A DNA stretch of 64,000 nucleotides from DATLLJ01 sp035537875 (GTDB taxonomy: Bacteria; Acidobacteriota; Vicinamibacteria; Vicinamibacterales; CAVVIG01). Both the position numbers and the translations under genes were made by a program. Under the pieces are notes generated by a model that did not search any database, had not been told where the DNA came from, and saw only the letters and a program-made list of their open reading frames with translations. The stretch lies in assembly GCA_035537875.1 (NCBI GenBank), contig DATLLJ010000085.1, positions 6,558-70,557 on the forward strand. The letters are read 5' to 3'. Shown here one piece after another: positions 33,430 through 42,210 of the stretch; within the stretch, counting starts at the first letter, position 1; each line of letters opens with the position of its first letter.

Positions 33430-33479
33430 AACTGGTGTCGCGCAGGTTCAACACACTCGATTTCCAGGGAAATGGCAGG

Positions 33480-33561
33480 GGGAGGCCAACTTGCGGCCTC
33501 CCGTGATGCACAGGCGGATGTTCGGCGGGCGTTCTTCTTCCCCGCAGAAAGCGGGGAAGAA
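33480..33561. terminator. Two stem-loops between the lipoprotein gene and nrdJ
   Basis: GGGAGGCC/GGCCTCCC (33480-33502, seven-base loop) and TTCTTCCCCGC/GCGGGGAAGAA (33535-33561, AGAAA loop, 11 perfect pairs) are stable hairpins downstream of the minus-strand lipoprotein gene. Neither is followed by a T-run, so they may be Rho-assisted terminators or transcript-end stabilisers. Confidence 0.45.
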
Positions 33562-33693
33562 CGAGGTTAGCCTGTGAAATAGCAAGCAAAGTGCCACGAT
33601 CGGGGCGCCCCGTCACCTATAGATTTCAAGGTTTTCCTGCGGCCGGGCTCGGCGGCGATGGAACGGAAGATATCCCGGTGGGTAGCGGCGTTC

Positions 33694-34302
33694 CTACTGT
33701 CCCAGAAGCTCGGCGGCGAGTACGGCCGCCTTATCGGCGAGGTTCTTCGCAAAGAGCAGGTTCTTCAAGCGGATCGCGTCCTCGGCCTGCTCGATGAACC
33801 GCTTGGCTGTGTCGTACTGGTTCCTGGCGCCGGCATTCAACGCTCGATAATCGACCTTGCTGAGGTCGCCGCTGGCGCGGACCATCGTCGTCCGAATCGC
33901 CTTTTCGGCTTCACCCTGCTCGGCAGGGGGAGTCGTCTGGAGCGCTGTCGGCGGGCCTGGGGCCGGCTCCGGCCTGGACGGCTCTTCGGCCACCTTCGGA
34001 GGTGGCACGGGCGGGACGGGCGCCGCAGGGCGACGCGGAGGAGCGGGCGCGGGCGTCTGCAGCGGCTCTTCCCGAGCAGGTTCCGGCTCCTGGCCTTCGG
34101 CAACGACCTCGACCGGAATCAGCACGCGCGGAGGCGGCGCGGGAACTTCGAGTGGAGGAAGGCTGGGAACCGTGTTCGCTCGGGCCCGCGTGCAGCCCGA
34201 GGCCAGGACGGCGCAGCAGAGCCCCCACAGCAAGCCACGGATCGGCGCGTAGGTCAACGCACGCAGACGCTCCGGCCGCTGCGTACGGGTCCATCCCGGC
34301 AT
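33694..34302 (-). CDS. Proline-rich outer-membrane lipoprotein
   Basis: The 202-residue protein has a signal sequence ending in a lipobox (CCAVLASGC, acylated Cys about 37). A long Pro/Glu/Val-rich spacer (about 45-135) follows, with repeats such as APAPPRRPAAPVPPVPPPK, and then a charged C-terminal helix pair (AKRFIEQAEDAIRLKNLLFA). The spacer could cross the peptidoglycan layer. The gene follows the sensor kinase by 11 bases, so it is probably the last gene of the regulator-kinase-lipoprotein unit. It might feed envelope status to the kinase, but this is inference. Confidence 0.75.
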   Translation of the reverse strand: MPGWTRTQRPERLRALTYAPIRGLLWGLCCAVLASGCTRARANTVPSLPPLEVPAPPPRVLIPVEVVAEGQEPEPAREEPLQTPAPAPPRRPAAPVPPVPPPKVAEEPSRPEPAPGPPTALQTTPPAEQGEAEKAIRTTMVRASGDLSKVDYRALNAGARNQYDTAKRFIEQAEDAIRLKNLLFAKNLADKAAVLAAELLGQ

Positions 34303-34313
34303 CTCACTCGCTC

Positions 34314-36191
34314 CTACGCTTCAGGAAGCAGGATCCGGAAGGTGGTTCCGGCTCCCGGTGTTGACTGTACCTCAATTTCGCCGTCGTGCATCTGCACGGT
34401 CCGATACACCATCGACAGGCCAATCCCGCTGCCCTTTTCCTTCGTTGTGAAATAGAGGTCGAAGATCCGCTGCAGGTGTTCGGGCCGGATACCGACGCCC
34501 GTGTCGGTGAAGGAAATCTTCACCTGGCGGCCACGTGCGGTTTCGCAGCGAATCCGCAGCGTCCCTCCGTTCGGCATGGCCTGACAGGCATTGAGTGCCA
34601 GGTTCAGGAAGGCCTGCCGCAGCATCATCGGGTCTCCGTTCACGTCCGGCACATCACCCGGTTCGACCACGAGAGACACGCCAACGCGCTCGGCCTCGGG
34701 CCGCACGATCGGGAGCACCTCGTTGATCAGCGCAGCCAGGTTGACCGGCTGCAGTTTCAAATCCTCTGGTCGGCTGAATTTGAGAAAACCCTGAACGACG
34801 TCGTCGAGACGGTGAATCTCGTTGGCGATCACATCGACGTGCTCGAGCGCCTCTTTCGCTTCGTTCGAGTCCGGTCCCGGCGGCGCCGCCAACGCGACGC
34901 CCACCGTCGCGCGCCCCACCGGCGAGGGGTGACCCGCCGGCTGCGCGACGAACTGCTGTCGCAGCAGCTCGAGATGGATCATCATCGCGTTCAGCGGATT
35001 TTTCACTTCATGCGCGACGCCTGCCGACAATCGTCCGAGCGCCGCCAGCTTCCGTGAGTAGCGAATCGTCGACTGCACCTTGCTGATGTAGGCCACGTCC
35101 CGCGCGACCAGCATCACGCCCACGAGATCGCCGTTGGGGTGATTGATCGCATGAGTCATGATCAGCCGCTCGCGCGATTCCCCGCGTTCATCGCGAAACA
35201 CGGCGGCAACCGGTCCGCGCGAGTGACGGCCGACGAGCGTCTCCTCCGCCAGGCCGCGCAGCGGATGCCCGGCGGGCACCAGATCGTCCAGCGACTTCCC
35301 GGGAGCCGCGTCCGGCACCAGCCCGATCATCGCGGGGTTGGCGAACATGAGTTCACCGCGCGGGTTCACGATGGCGACGGCGTCTTCGAGGTGGTGGACG
35401 GCCGATTCGAGATTCGCCACCTGACCCGCCATTTGCGACCGATCGGCCGACAGCTGCGCGCTCACGGTGTTGAAGAACGTGCCCAGCTCGCCAAACTCGT
35501 CATCCTGACTCAGGTCCAGGCGGACTCCGAGCTCGCCGCGACCCAAACGCGTCAGCCCGCTCCGGATCACATGAATTGGCTTCAACAGGAGTTGCGCCAG
35601 CAGCATCGCGCCAAATACGGCAACACCCAGCGCGAGACCGGCGGTGACGATAGCCGGCCGCAGCGACGCATCGAGATCCTGCCTGACGAGCAGCGTCGAC
35701 ACGCCGATGCGAATGGATCCGAAGTCTCGATCGCCGAGGATGATCGGTTGGCGGAACTCGAGGGTTTGTCCCTCGCTGCCATAGATCGCCGCAAGCTGGG
35801 ACAGCGGTGGACGCGCCACCAGCTCCGCGAGATCGCCGCCCGCCGAGAGCATGCTGCCTTCACGCGCCGGATCGGCATGGGCGACCGCGATCCCCTGCAC
35901 GTCAACGATCGCGGCATAGGTGACGTTCTTTGAGTACAGACTCGATTCGAGGATCGACCGCAGGCCAGGGTCGCGGCGGAGCGCCTCGTAGGTCCCGCCA
36001 GGGTCGACGCCGGGGACGACCTCGCGGGCACGGTGGAAGATGGCGCTGGCCACCAGCTCGGCCCGCGCGCGGCTCTCCTCGAGACTGACACGCGCCAGCC
36101 CGGCCAGGTACAGCAGGCTTAGCAGGACGACGACCGTGCCCACGATCGTCGTCACGCCGAGAACCTGCTTCCCCTTGATGCCCAACCGCAT
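34314..36191 (-). CDS. Membrane sensor histidine kinase (dCache-like, HAMP, PAS, HisKA, HATPase)
   Basis: The 625-residue protein has a first membrane helix at about 9-33, an extracytoplasmic sensing domain (about 34-180), a second helix (about 184-207) and a HAMP segment (KPIHVIRSGLTRLGRGELG). A PAS domain (about 265-375), phosphoacceptor histidine in SAGVAHEVKNPLNAMM, and an ATP-binding domain with N box LALNACQAMPNGG, G1 DTGVGI and G2 GSGIGLSMV complete it. This layout is typical of NtrB/ZraS-like kinases that pair with NtrC-type regulators, and such a regulator is encoded 15 bases upstream. The signal is unknown. Confidence 0.93.
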   Translation of the reverse strand: MRLGIKGKQVLGVTTIVGTVVVLLSLLYLAGLARVSLEESRARAELVASAIFHRAREVVPGVDPGGTYEALRRDPGLRSILESSLYSKNVTYAAIVDVQGIAVAHADPAREGSMLSAGGDLAELVARPPLSQLAAIYGSEGQTLEFRQPIILGDRDFGSIRIGVSTLLVRQDLDASLRPAIVTAGLALGVAVFGAMLLAQLLLKPIHVIRSGLTRLGRGELGVRLDLSQDDEFGELGTFFNTVSAQLSADRSQMAGQVANLESAVHHLEDAVAIVNPRGELMFANPAMIGLVPDAAPGKSLDDLVPAGHPLRGLAEETLVGRHSRGPVAAVFRDERGESRERLIMTHAINHPNGDLVGVMLVARDVAYISKVQSTIRYSRKLAALGRLSAGVAHEVKNPLNAMMIHLELLRQQFVAQPAGHPSPVGRATVGVALAAPPGPDSNEAKEALEHVDVIANEIHRLDDVVQGFLKFSRPEDLKLQPVNLAALINEVLPIVRPEAERVGVSLVVEPGDVPDVNGDPMMLRQAFLNLALNACQAMPNGGTLRIRCETARGRQVKISFTDTGVGIRPEHLQRIFDLYFTTKEKGSGIGLSMVYRTVQMHDGEIEVQSTPGAGTTFRILLPEA

Positions 36192-36206
36192 ATGAAAGTG
36201 CGTCGC

Positions 36207-37637
36207 CTAACCCGTTTTCTTGTTCGGCCGGAGCCTCAGCTTGTTCAGTTTGTTGTGGAGCGTCTTGAGACTGATCCCCAGAATCTCGGCCGCCCGCGTT
36301 TTGTTGTCCCGAGTGTGCTGGAGCGTCATCATGATCAGTCGGCGCTCCGCTTCTTCGACCGTCGTGCCCGGCCCGAGCGCCACCTGGGGAGCCTGTTCCG
36401 GCCCCGGTTCGTTCGTCACCACAGGCGGCAGGTGGGCCGTTTCGATAAACGGACCTGGCGCAAGAATCGTGGCTCGCTCGATGACGTTCCGAAGCTCGCG
36501 CACGTTGCCCGGCCACTGGTAGTTTTCGAGCATCCGCATCGCCTGGTGATCGACGCCGGCGATCGATCGCTGGTTGCGCTGGTTGAACTCGCTGATGAAG
36601 GCCTGGATGAGCAGTGGAAGGTCTTCCTTGCGGTCCCGTAAGGGAGGCAGCTTCATCGCGAACACGTTCAGTCGGTAGTAGAGATCTTCACGCAACTTGC
36701 CGTTTTGCACGGCCTCGGTCGGGTCGAGGTTGGTGGCCGCGATGACGCGGACGTCCACCGACTGCTCCTGCCGCCCGCCGAGCCGCCGGAAGGTGCGCTC
36801 CTGAAGCACCCGCAACAGCTTCACCTGCGTCGCAGGGGTCATCTCGCCGATTTCATCGAGGAACAGCGTTCCGTGGTCCGCGAGCTCGAAGCACCCCGCC
36901 CGACGGTCGGCAGCGCCCGTGAACGCGCCTTTCTCGTGGCCGAAAATCTCGCTCTCGAGCAGCGTCTCGGGAATCGCCGCGCAGTTGATGGCCACAAAGG
37001 GATACGGGGCGCGCGGGCTCAGCTGATGGATGGTCTGCGCCACGAGTTCCTTCCCCGTGCCCGACTCGCCCATAATCAGCACCGACGCGCCCGTCGGGGC
37101 GGCCTGCTCAATCACCTGGTACATCTTGCGCATCTCAGGGCTGTTCCCCACGAGCGACCCGAACGCACCGTGCTCGCGCAGCTGTCGGCGGAGCACCTTG
37201 ACCTCGCGCAGCGTTTCGAGCCGCTCGACGATCTTATCGAGCAGAATCTTCAATCGCTTGAGATCGACCGGTTTGGTCAGGTAGTCGTACGCGCCCTCCT
37301 TCATGGCTTCGACGGCGGTTTCGACAGTCCCTTGAGCCGTGAGCAGCAGCGTGGTCACATCGGCCCCTTGTTGCTGAAGCGCACGCAGCAGCGTCAACCC
37401 GTCCATCCGCGGCATGACGAGATCGCTGATGACGATGGCCGGCCGGAAGGTCGTAACCTTTTCAAGGGCTTCTTCGCCGTCGCCGGCCGAATCGGCGATG
37501 AATCCCCACGATTTCACGAGCTGCTCGAGGCCGAGCCGGGCCGCCGCGTCATCTTCGACGATAAGCACACGCTCCTGGAGCCCTTTGGGCGCTTCTTCGA
37601 CAGCCACAGCCATTTCGTCGATAGTTCTACTATCCAC
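36207..37637 (-). CDS. Sigma-54-dependent NtrC-family response regulator
   Basis: The 476-residue protein has a receiver domain (phospho-Asp in VISDLVMPRMDG, Lys in YLTKPVD). A complete AAA+ activator domain follows with Walker A GESGTGKE, the sigma-54 contact loop GAFTGA, Walker B GTLFLDEIGEM and WPGNVRELRNVIERA, and then a C-terminal Fis-type HTH (RAAEILGISLKTLHNKLNKL). All key residues are intact, unlike the AAA+ regulator at 9.9 kb. The first in-frame start is GTG 37637; ATG 37613 is an alternative. It forms an operon with the sensor kinase. A sigma-54 gene is not in the window. Confidence 0.95.
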   Translation of the reverse strand: MDSRTIDEMAVAVEEAPKGLQERVLIVEDDAAARLGLEQLVKSWGFIADSAGDGEEALEKVTTFRPAIVISDLVMPRMDGLTLLRALQQQGADVTTLLLTAQGTVETAVEAMKEGAYDYLTKPVDLKRLKILLDKIVERLETLREVKVLRRQLREHGAFGSLVGNSPEMRKMYQVIEQAAPTGASVLIMGESGTGKELVAQTIHQLSPRAPYPFVAINCAAIPETLLESEIFGHEKGAFTGAADRRAGCFELADHGTLFLDEIGEMTPATQVKLLRVLQERTFRRLGGRQEQSVDVRVIAATNLDPTEAVQNGKLREDLYYRLNVFAMKLPPLRDRKEDLPLLIQAFISEFNQRNQRSIAGVDHQAMRMLENYQWPGNVRELRNVIERATILAPGPFIETAHLPPVVTNEPGPEQAPQVALGPGTTVEEAERRLIMMTLQHTRDNKTRAAEILGISLKTLHNKLNKLRLRPNKKTG

Positions 37638-37865
37638 TCACCACCCCCAACCCACCTGTGTCATTTTTACAGCCTGTACAGTTTCCCGGTGTTTTGGGCG
37701 AGTTGCAAGCCCAACTGTACTATTTTTTGGCACAAGCTCAGCTGGAAACGACGACCCACAGGCACAGGCGGCTACGGGTGCGAGGACGTGCATCTTCACG
37801 TTCTTGAGTCAACTTGGCGGCGAGGACCAGCGTCCTGATGACGGCCTGAAGTACCCTTTACTCGC
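37638..37865. other. Divergent promoter region with nested inverted repeats
   Basis: The region lies between the NtrC-type regulator and the CPBP protease gene. GTACAGTT (37676-37683) pairs with AACTGTAC (37713-37720), with an inner TTGGGC/GCCCAA pair (37694-37699, 37709-37714). These could be operators or a transcript hairpin for the regulator operon. I see no gene. Confidence 0.35.
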
Positions 37866-38618
37866 TTGTTGCCAGCCCCGGGCGCTGACCCGACTCCACC
37901 CCAAGCCGACCCACCGCAATCCGGGCTCGGTCGGCTCATCGCGCTCGTTGAAGTGCTCATCTGCTCCGACTACCCGACCCAACTGGCGCTCGCGGCGACC
38001 CTCGTCGCCCTGGGCTACTCTCCGGTCGGGTCCGACGGCAGGCTGCAAGTGGGTTTTGTCGCCTGGCTTTCGCTGATCGATGCGGTGCTCCTCGTTGGAC
38101 TGATCCTGCTGTTTCTCCACGCGCACGGCGAACGCCCGCGCGAGGTGTTTTTCGGTCGACGGCCGATCGCCGGCGAAGTCGCGTACGGCCTGCCGCTCAC
38201 CCTTGTGGTACTCGTGATCGGCATGGGCGCACTGCTCGCGATTCGCTACGTGTCGCCCTCGCTGCAAACGGCACCCCGCAATCCGCTGGAGGATTTCCTC
38301 GGTTCCCCGCGCGATGCCTGGCTGTTTGCGCTGGTCGTGCTCATCGCCGGGGGCGTCCGGGAGGAAATCCAGCGAGCCTTCCTGTTGCACCGCTTCGAAG
38401 TGTGGCTCGGTGGCGGCGCCGTGGGCACGATCGTGACCAGCATCGCGTTCGGGGCCGGACACATACTGCAAGGGGTGGACGCCGCGATCGTCACAGGGCT
38501 GCTCGGCGCGTTCTGGGCAGCTGTCTACCTTCGCCGACGCTCCGCCGTCGCGCCGATCGTCAGCCACGCAGGTTTCAATCTGCTGCAGGTGCTGCAATAC
38601 GTGATGACACGGGAGTGA
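37866..38618 (+). CDS. CPBP-family intramembrane metalloprotease
   Basis: The 250-residue, multi-helix membrane protein carries the CPBP (Abi/CAAX protease) signature: GGVREEIQRAFLL with the two glutamates, AFGAGHILQG with a histidine, and a final SHAGFNLL histidine, all within transmembrane helices. The superfamily includes Rce1-type prenyl-protein proteases and bacteriocin-immunity proteins; the bacterial substrates are mostly unknown. The frame starts at TTG 37866 with no clear Shine-Dalgarno, so a later start is possible. It is divergent from the regulator operon. Confidence 0.85.
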   Translation: MLPAPGADPTPPQADPPQSGLGRLIALVEVLICSDYPTQLALAATLVALGYSPVGSDGRLQVGFVAWLSLIDAVLLVGLILLFLHAHGERPREVFFGRRPIAGEVAYGLPLTLVVLVIGMGALLAIRYVSPSLQTAPRNPLEDFLGSPRDAWLFALVVLIAGGVREEIQRAFLLHRFEVWLGGGAVGTIVTSIAFGAGHILQGVDAAIVTGLLGAFWAAVYLRRRSAVAPIVSHAGFNLLQVLQYVMTRE

Positions 38619-38655
38619 CGACTCACGACGAGGGAAACCCCCACGGTTCCCTCCC

Positions 38656-39195
38656 TCAACGCCTCGCGTCCAATTCGCGCCCCATCGGCTGGCGCGCGTA
38701 GAGATCCACGATGTCGGCGCGGCGACGCAGGCCGGCGATCCATTGCTCGACGACCTCGTCGCGACGCTCCTGGCGAGCGGAGAACCGCTGATCGAGATAG
38801 GCGCGGATGATCAAATCTTCGCGGACCGTCTGCCGCAGTTGGGCGACGTCCAAGCCAGATCGCGCCAACGCTGTCTCGAAGGCCTCGACCGACGTGAAGC
38901 GCGATCGTACGTTCTGCACCTCGCGTTCGATGTCAGCAGACGATGGCTCAGGGGGAGCATACCGATCGACTTCCGCGAGCTGAAGCTCACGATCGATCAG
39001 CTTCGCCAACACGATGCGGACGCGATCGCCGGCCTCGGGCACTGCCACCAGCCCGAGATCCACGGCTGCCGTCACGTCACTGAGCATGATCGGCCTGCCG
39101 CTGACGACGGCGAGCACCCGATCGATCACCTCCGCACGGGCAGGGGTACAGCAGAGGCATGCGACAACGCAGAAGTGAACGACCCGCATAGCCAT
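38656..39195 (-). CDS. Periplasmic SurA-N-like chaperone lacking PPIase domains
   Basis: The product of about 179 residues has a signal peptide (RVVHFCVVACLCCTPARA), then IDRVLAVVSGRPIMLSDV, the usual opening of SurA/PpiD N-terminal domains. A helical region (LIDRELQLAEVDRYA, DVAQLRQTVREDLIIRAYL) follows and ends without a parvulin domain. It is likely a holdase-type chaperone for outer-membrane proteins. It lies directly after the BamA/TamA-like gene. ATG 39195 is preceded by AAAGG. Another in-frame start, ATG 39219, overlaps the upstream stop as TGATG, so translation is probably coupled either way. Confidence 0.78.
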   Translation of the reverse strand: MAMRVVHFCVVACLCCTPARAEVIDRVLAVVSGRPIMLSDVTAAVDLGLVAVPEAGDRVRIVLAKLIDRELQLAEVDRYAPPEPSSADIEREVQNVRSRFTSVEAFETALARSGLDVAQLRQTVREDLIIRAYLDQRFSARQERRDEVVEQWIAGLRRRADIVDLYARQPMGRELDARR

Positions 39196-39218
39196 GCTCT
39201 TCTGCCTTTCCTCGAGCA

Positions 39219-42206
39219 TCAGAACGCCTGTCCGAAGCTGATGAACCAGGCAGACGGCCGTTCGCCGGGTTCCGGGTTGACCTTGAATCCGACGTCGAAG
39301 CGGATGGGGCCGACGGGGGATTTGTAGCGGACCCCGAAGCCGACGGCAGTTCGAAGCAGGCCCAAGTCGATATCGCCGGCACGTCCGAACACGTTGCCGA
39401 TGTCGACGAAGCCGACGGCTTGCACGCCGCCAAACGCAGGTCCTCGCAGCTCGGTGTTGAAGATGGCCATGCCGTTGCCACCGATCGGGAAGCCGTCCTT
39501 GATCGTCTCGGGCCGGCCGAGCGCATCGAGCGCGAATCCACGCACGGTTGTATTGCCACCGGCGAAGAACCGCTCGGGCTCGGGCAGGTCTTCGACGCCA
39601 ACGATGACGACGGTCTCGCCGTTGACGATTCCCACCACATCACGCGGGAACCCGTTCGCCACGCCGAGCCTCGCCTGGGCGGCGAAGACCGACCCGCCGG
39701 CGCCTCGCAACGGCCGGAAGTATTGAGCCGTGAAAAACGACTTGACAAACCCGACCTCCGAACCGATGCGGCGCGCGGCGAGCTGCGTGTTCGCCGTGAA
39801 GTACTTCCCGCGGGTGGCGTCGACGGGATCGTCGCGCGTGTCATAGAACAGTTGCACCGAAAACGATGACAAGCGCACCTGGGCGAACAGCCGATCGATG
39901 AGCGGCTGATCGGCTGGCTCGACTTGTGATTCCAGCAGGTTGGTGCGCTCGAGCTGGTAGCCACCACTCAAACCGACGCTGCGGGTCAACTGCCTGGACG
40001 CTTGAGCGGAGGCGCGCTGGCGCGCAAAGGTGAAGCTCGATCGGATCTGCTGCTCAAAGGTGACGCTGGCCACGCCGTCCACAGCCGTGTCGAAGACACG
40101 TGGTTCGCGGAACGTGCCAAGCACCCGGTACTCCGTGGACTCGTAGCCGACGCTGGAGCTCGAGGACAGGCGGTCGGGGTGAAAGCTCAGGCTTCCGAAA
40201 AAACTGACCGAGCGATTGGTCCCAAACAGATTCCGTCGCGTGATGTCGACGAACGCGCGCGGTGCCAGCTCGAATTTCTGTTCGGCAGGGGCGCCTTCGA
40301 CGTCGCTTTCGACCACGCGCAGCCGCCCTTCGACGCCGCCACCGAATCCGAGCGTGGTGGGCTCCGCCTCCTCGACGGTCACGAGCAGGTCGCGGCGCGT
40401 CTCGTCCCCGTGCTGGATCTCGGTGAGCTGGGGCGCGCGGCGAAAGAGCTGCAGGGCGGCCAGCCGCCGCTGGCTCTCGTACGCCGCCTCCAGGCCGAGC
40501 GGGTCGCCGGGCTTGAGCTGGAGCTCGCGCTCGATGGTCGCCACGCTTGTCCGGACGTTGCCGGAGATGATCACGTGGTCGACGAAGACCTGCGGTCCTT
40601 CGCGGATGACGAAGGCGAGATTCGCCTGGCCCCGATCGGGGCTGAATCCAGGCTGCGCCTGCACGGTTGCCGTGCGGTATCCGCGATTGGCGTACTCGAG
40701 CTGCAGCGCATTGATGTCGCGTCGGAGCTGCGTGTCATGGTAAGGGGATCCGGGCTGCAGACTGAGCACTCGGCGAAGATCCCCTTCCGGCACCGACACG
40801 TTCCCATCGATGCTCACGGTGCCCACCACGGTACGCACGCCCTCAGTGATCAGGATGCTGATCGCCGTGGGTATCTGCAGGCTTCCGGCTGCCGCCTGCG
40901 GACGCGCATCGGCCTGGACCCTGACGCCGGCAAACCCCTGCCCCCGATAGAGGCTTTCGATGGCCGTCACATCCGCGTCGAGGTTCGCATCCGTGTACGC
41001 CTCGGCTATCCGCGTCCGCAACGCCGTTCGAAAGTCGGGCAGGCCCAAGGATGTGCCTCCCGCAATCTCGACGGTGCTCACGCGGTACTGGGGACCTTTG
41101 TGGATGTCGAACACGATCAAGAGTTCCCCCTCCAAGAGGTCCCGGGTGTGAGGCGCTCTCGCATCCCGATACCCCTGCGCACGGAGATAGTCCTCGATCC
41201 GGTTGCTCGAGTCTTCGAGCAGATCTTCGTCGGCCGAGCCTTCACGCTCAATCGGCACGAGGTCGTTCCGGACGGCGCTGGGGAGCGGCTCGCCGGTGAA
41301 CGCCACCCTCACGTGCGGGCCTGAATCGACGGCAAGCGTCAATACCGCCTGTCCATCGTCTTCGAAGGTAACGGCCGGCGTGACCCGCGCTTCATAGAAC
41401 CCGCGTGCGCGCCGCTCGTCGACATAGCTGGCAATGCGGGTGTTGAGCGCTTCTGGCTCGTAGGCCGCTCCGACCGCGAGGCCAAGCCGGTCGAGAAAGT
41501 CTGCGGTCGACATCATCGGGTCGCCGACGACTGACACATCGCTCACGGTCGTTCGCGGCCCCGGTTCCACAGTGAAGACCAGCGTGGCACGCGGGGACTC
41601 CGAATCCATATCGACCCGTGGAACCACCTTGGCCTGCCGGTACCCGCGCTCACGAAGCGTATCGGCAATCCCCACCGACAGCTCGTTGACGCGACCGATC
41701 GGAGGAGAGGTCCCATAGCGCTCGACGACCACGCGTCTCAGCTGACCCACATCGATCCCCGGCTGCCTCAGAGCGGCAGTCGTGCCGGCGGAATCAACGC
41801 CGACGAACTCGATCCTGGCGACCTGATGCATGGCGGTTAACTCGAAGCGGAGCGCCACCCCTGAGCCTTCCAGACGCGCATCGACGCGCACGTCGTCGAA
41901 TCGCCCGAGGCTGAACAGGTGCGCCACGCTCTCCCGCACGTCGAGCATCGACAGAGGCTGGCTGATGCGTGTTTCCACGACCTGCAGCAGCGTGGGCTCG
42001 ATGGTCTCGCGTCCGTCGAGGACGAGGCTGACCGACGACACCGATTTGCCGACGTAGTCGGACACATCGGCCTGTGCCGGCGAGGCCCACAGGAGCGCCG
42101 CGATGCTCAGACACACCAGTTCGCGGCATGCACGCTCTCTGACCGTTGCGCGCACTCCGACCAGCAATTTGAGGATCGGCGCAATCAGCCAGCCGTGCAT
42201 CGCCAC
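39219..42206 (-). CDS. BamA/TamA-family outer-membrane protein with about seven POTRA domains
   Basis: The 995-residue protein inserts beta-barrel proteins or exports macromolecules at the outer membrane. After an N-terminal hydrophobic segment (about 31-46) come successive POTRA-like units, which I count at roughly 53-126, 127-213, 214-297, 298-375, 376-456, 460-543 and 545-620. A 16-strand Omp85 barrel with loop-6 motif VRGF (NTTVRGFALD) and a C-terminal aromatic (SFGQAF) completes it. E. coli BamA has five POTRAs and TamA three, so seven is high. It lies four bases after a TamB-like gene, which argues for a TamA-like or lipid-transport partner role. Confidence 0.88.
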   Translation of the reverse strand: MAMHGWLIAPILKLLVGVRATVRERACRELVCLSIAALLWASPAQADVSDYVGKSVSSVSLVLDGRETIEPTLLQVVETRISQPLSMLDVRESVAHLFSLGRFDDVRVDARLEGSGVALRFELTAMHQVARIEFVGVDSAGTTAALRQPGIDVGQLRRVVVERYGTSPPIGRVNELSVGIADTLRERGYRQAKVVPRVDMDSESPRATLVFTVEPGPRTTVSDVSVVGDPMMSTADFLDRLGLAVGAAYEPEALNTRIASYVDERRARGFYEARVTPAVTFEDDGQAVLTLAVDSGPHVRVAFTGEPLPSAVRNDLVPIEREGSADEDLLEDSSNRIEDYLRAQGYRDARAPHTRDLLEGELLIVFDIHKGPQYRVSTVEIAGGTSLGLPDFRTALRTRIAEAYTDANLDADVTAIESLYRGQGFAGVRVQADARPQAAAGSLQIPTAISILITEGVRTVVGTVSIDGNVSVPEGDLRRVLSLQPGSPYHDTQLRRDINALQLEYANRGYRTATVQAQPGFSPDRGQANLAFVIREGPQVFVDHVIISGNVRTSVATIERELQLKPGDPLGLEAAYESQRRLAALQLFRRAPQLTEIQHGDETRRDLLVTVEEAEPTTLGFGGGVEGRLRVVESDVEGAPAEQKFELAPRAFVDITRRNLFGTNRSVSFFGSLSFHPDRLSSSSSVGYESTEYRVLGTFREPRVFDTAVDGVASVTFEQQIRSSFTFARQRASAQASRQLTRSVGLSGGYQLERTNLLESQVEPADQPLIDRLFAQVRLSSFSVQLFYDTRDDPVDATRGKYFTANTQLAARRIGSEVGFVKSFFTAQYFRPLRGAGGSVFAAQARLGVANGFPRDVVGIVNGETVVIVGVEDLPEPERFFAGGNTTVRGFALDALGRPETIKDGFPIGGNGMAIFNTELRGPAFGGVQAVGFVDIGNVFGRAGDIDLGLLRTAVGFGVRYKSPVGPIRFDVGFKVNPEPGERPSAWFISFGQAF

Positions 42207-42210
42207 TGCC

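Noticed and set aside
33535..33561. Classical Rho-independent terminator
   Set aside because: The stem is strong but no T-run follows on either strand, so it is listed only as a stem-loop.
37725..37760. Sigma-54 promoter (TGGCAC near 37729)
   Set aside because: The required TTGCW element at the correct distance is absent.
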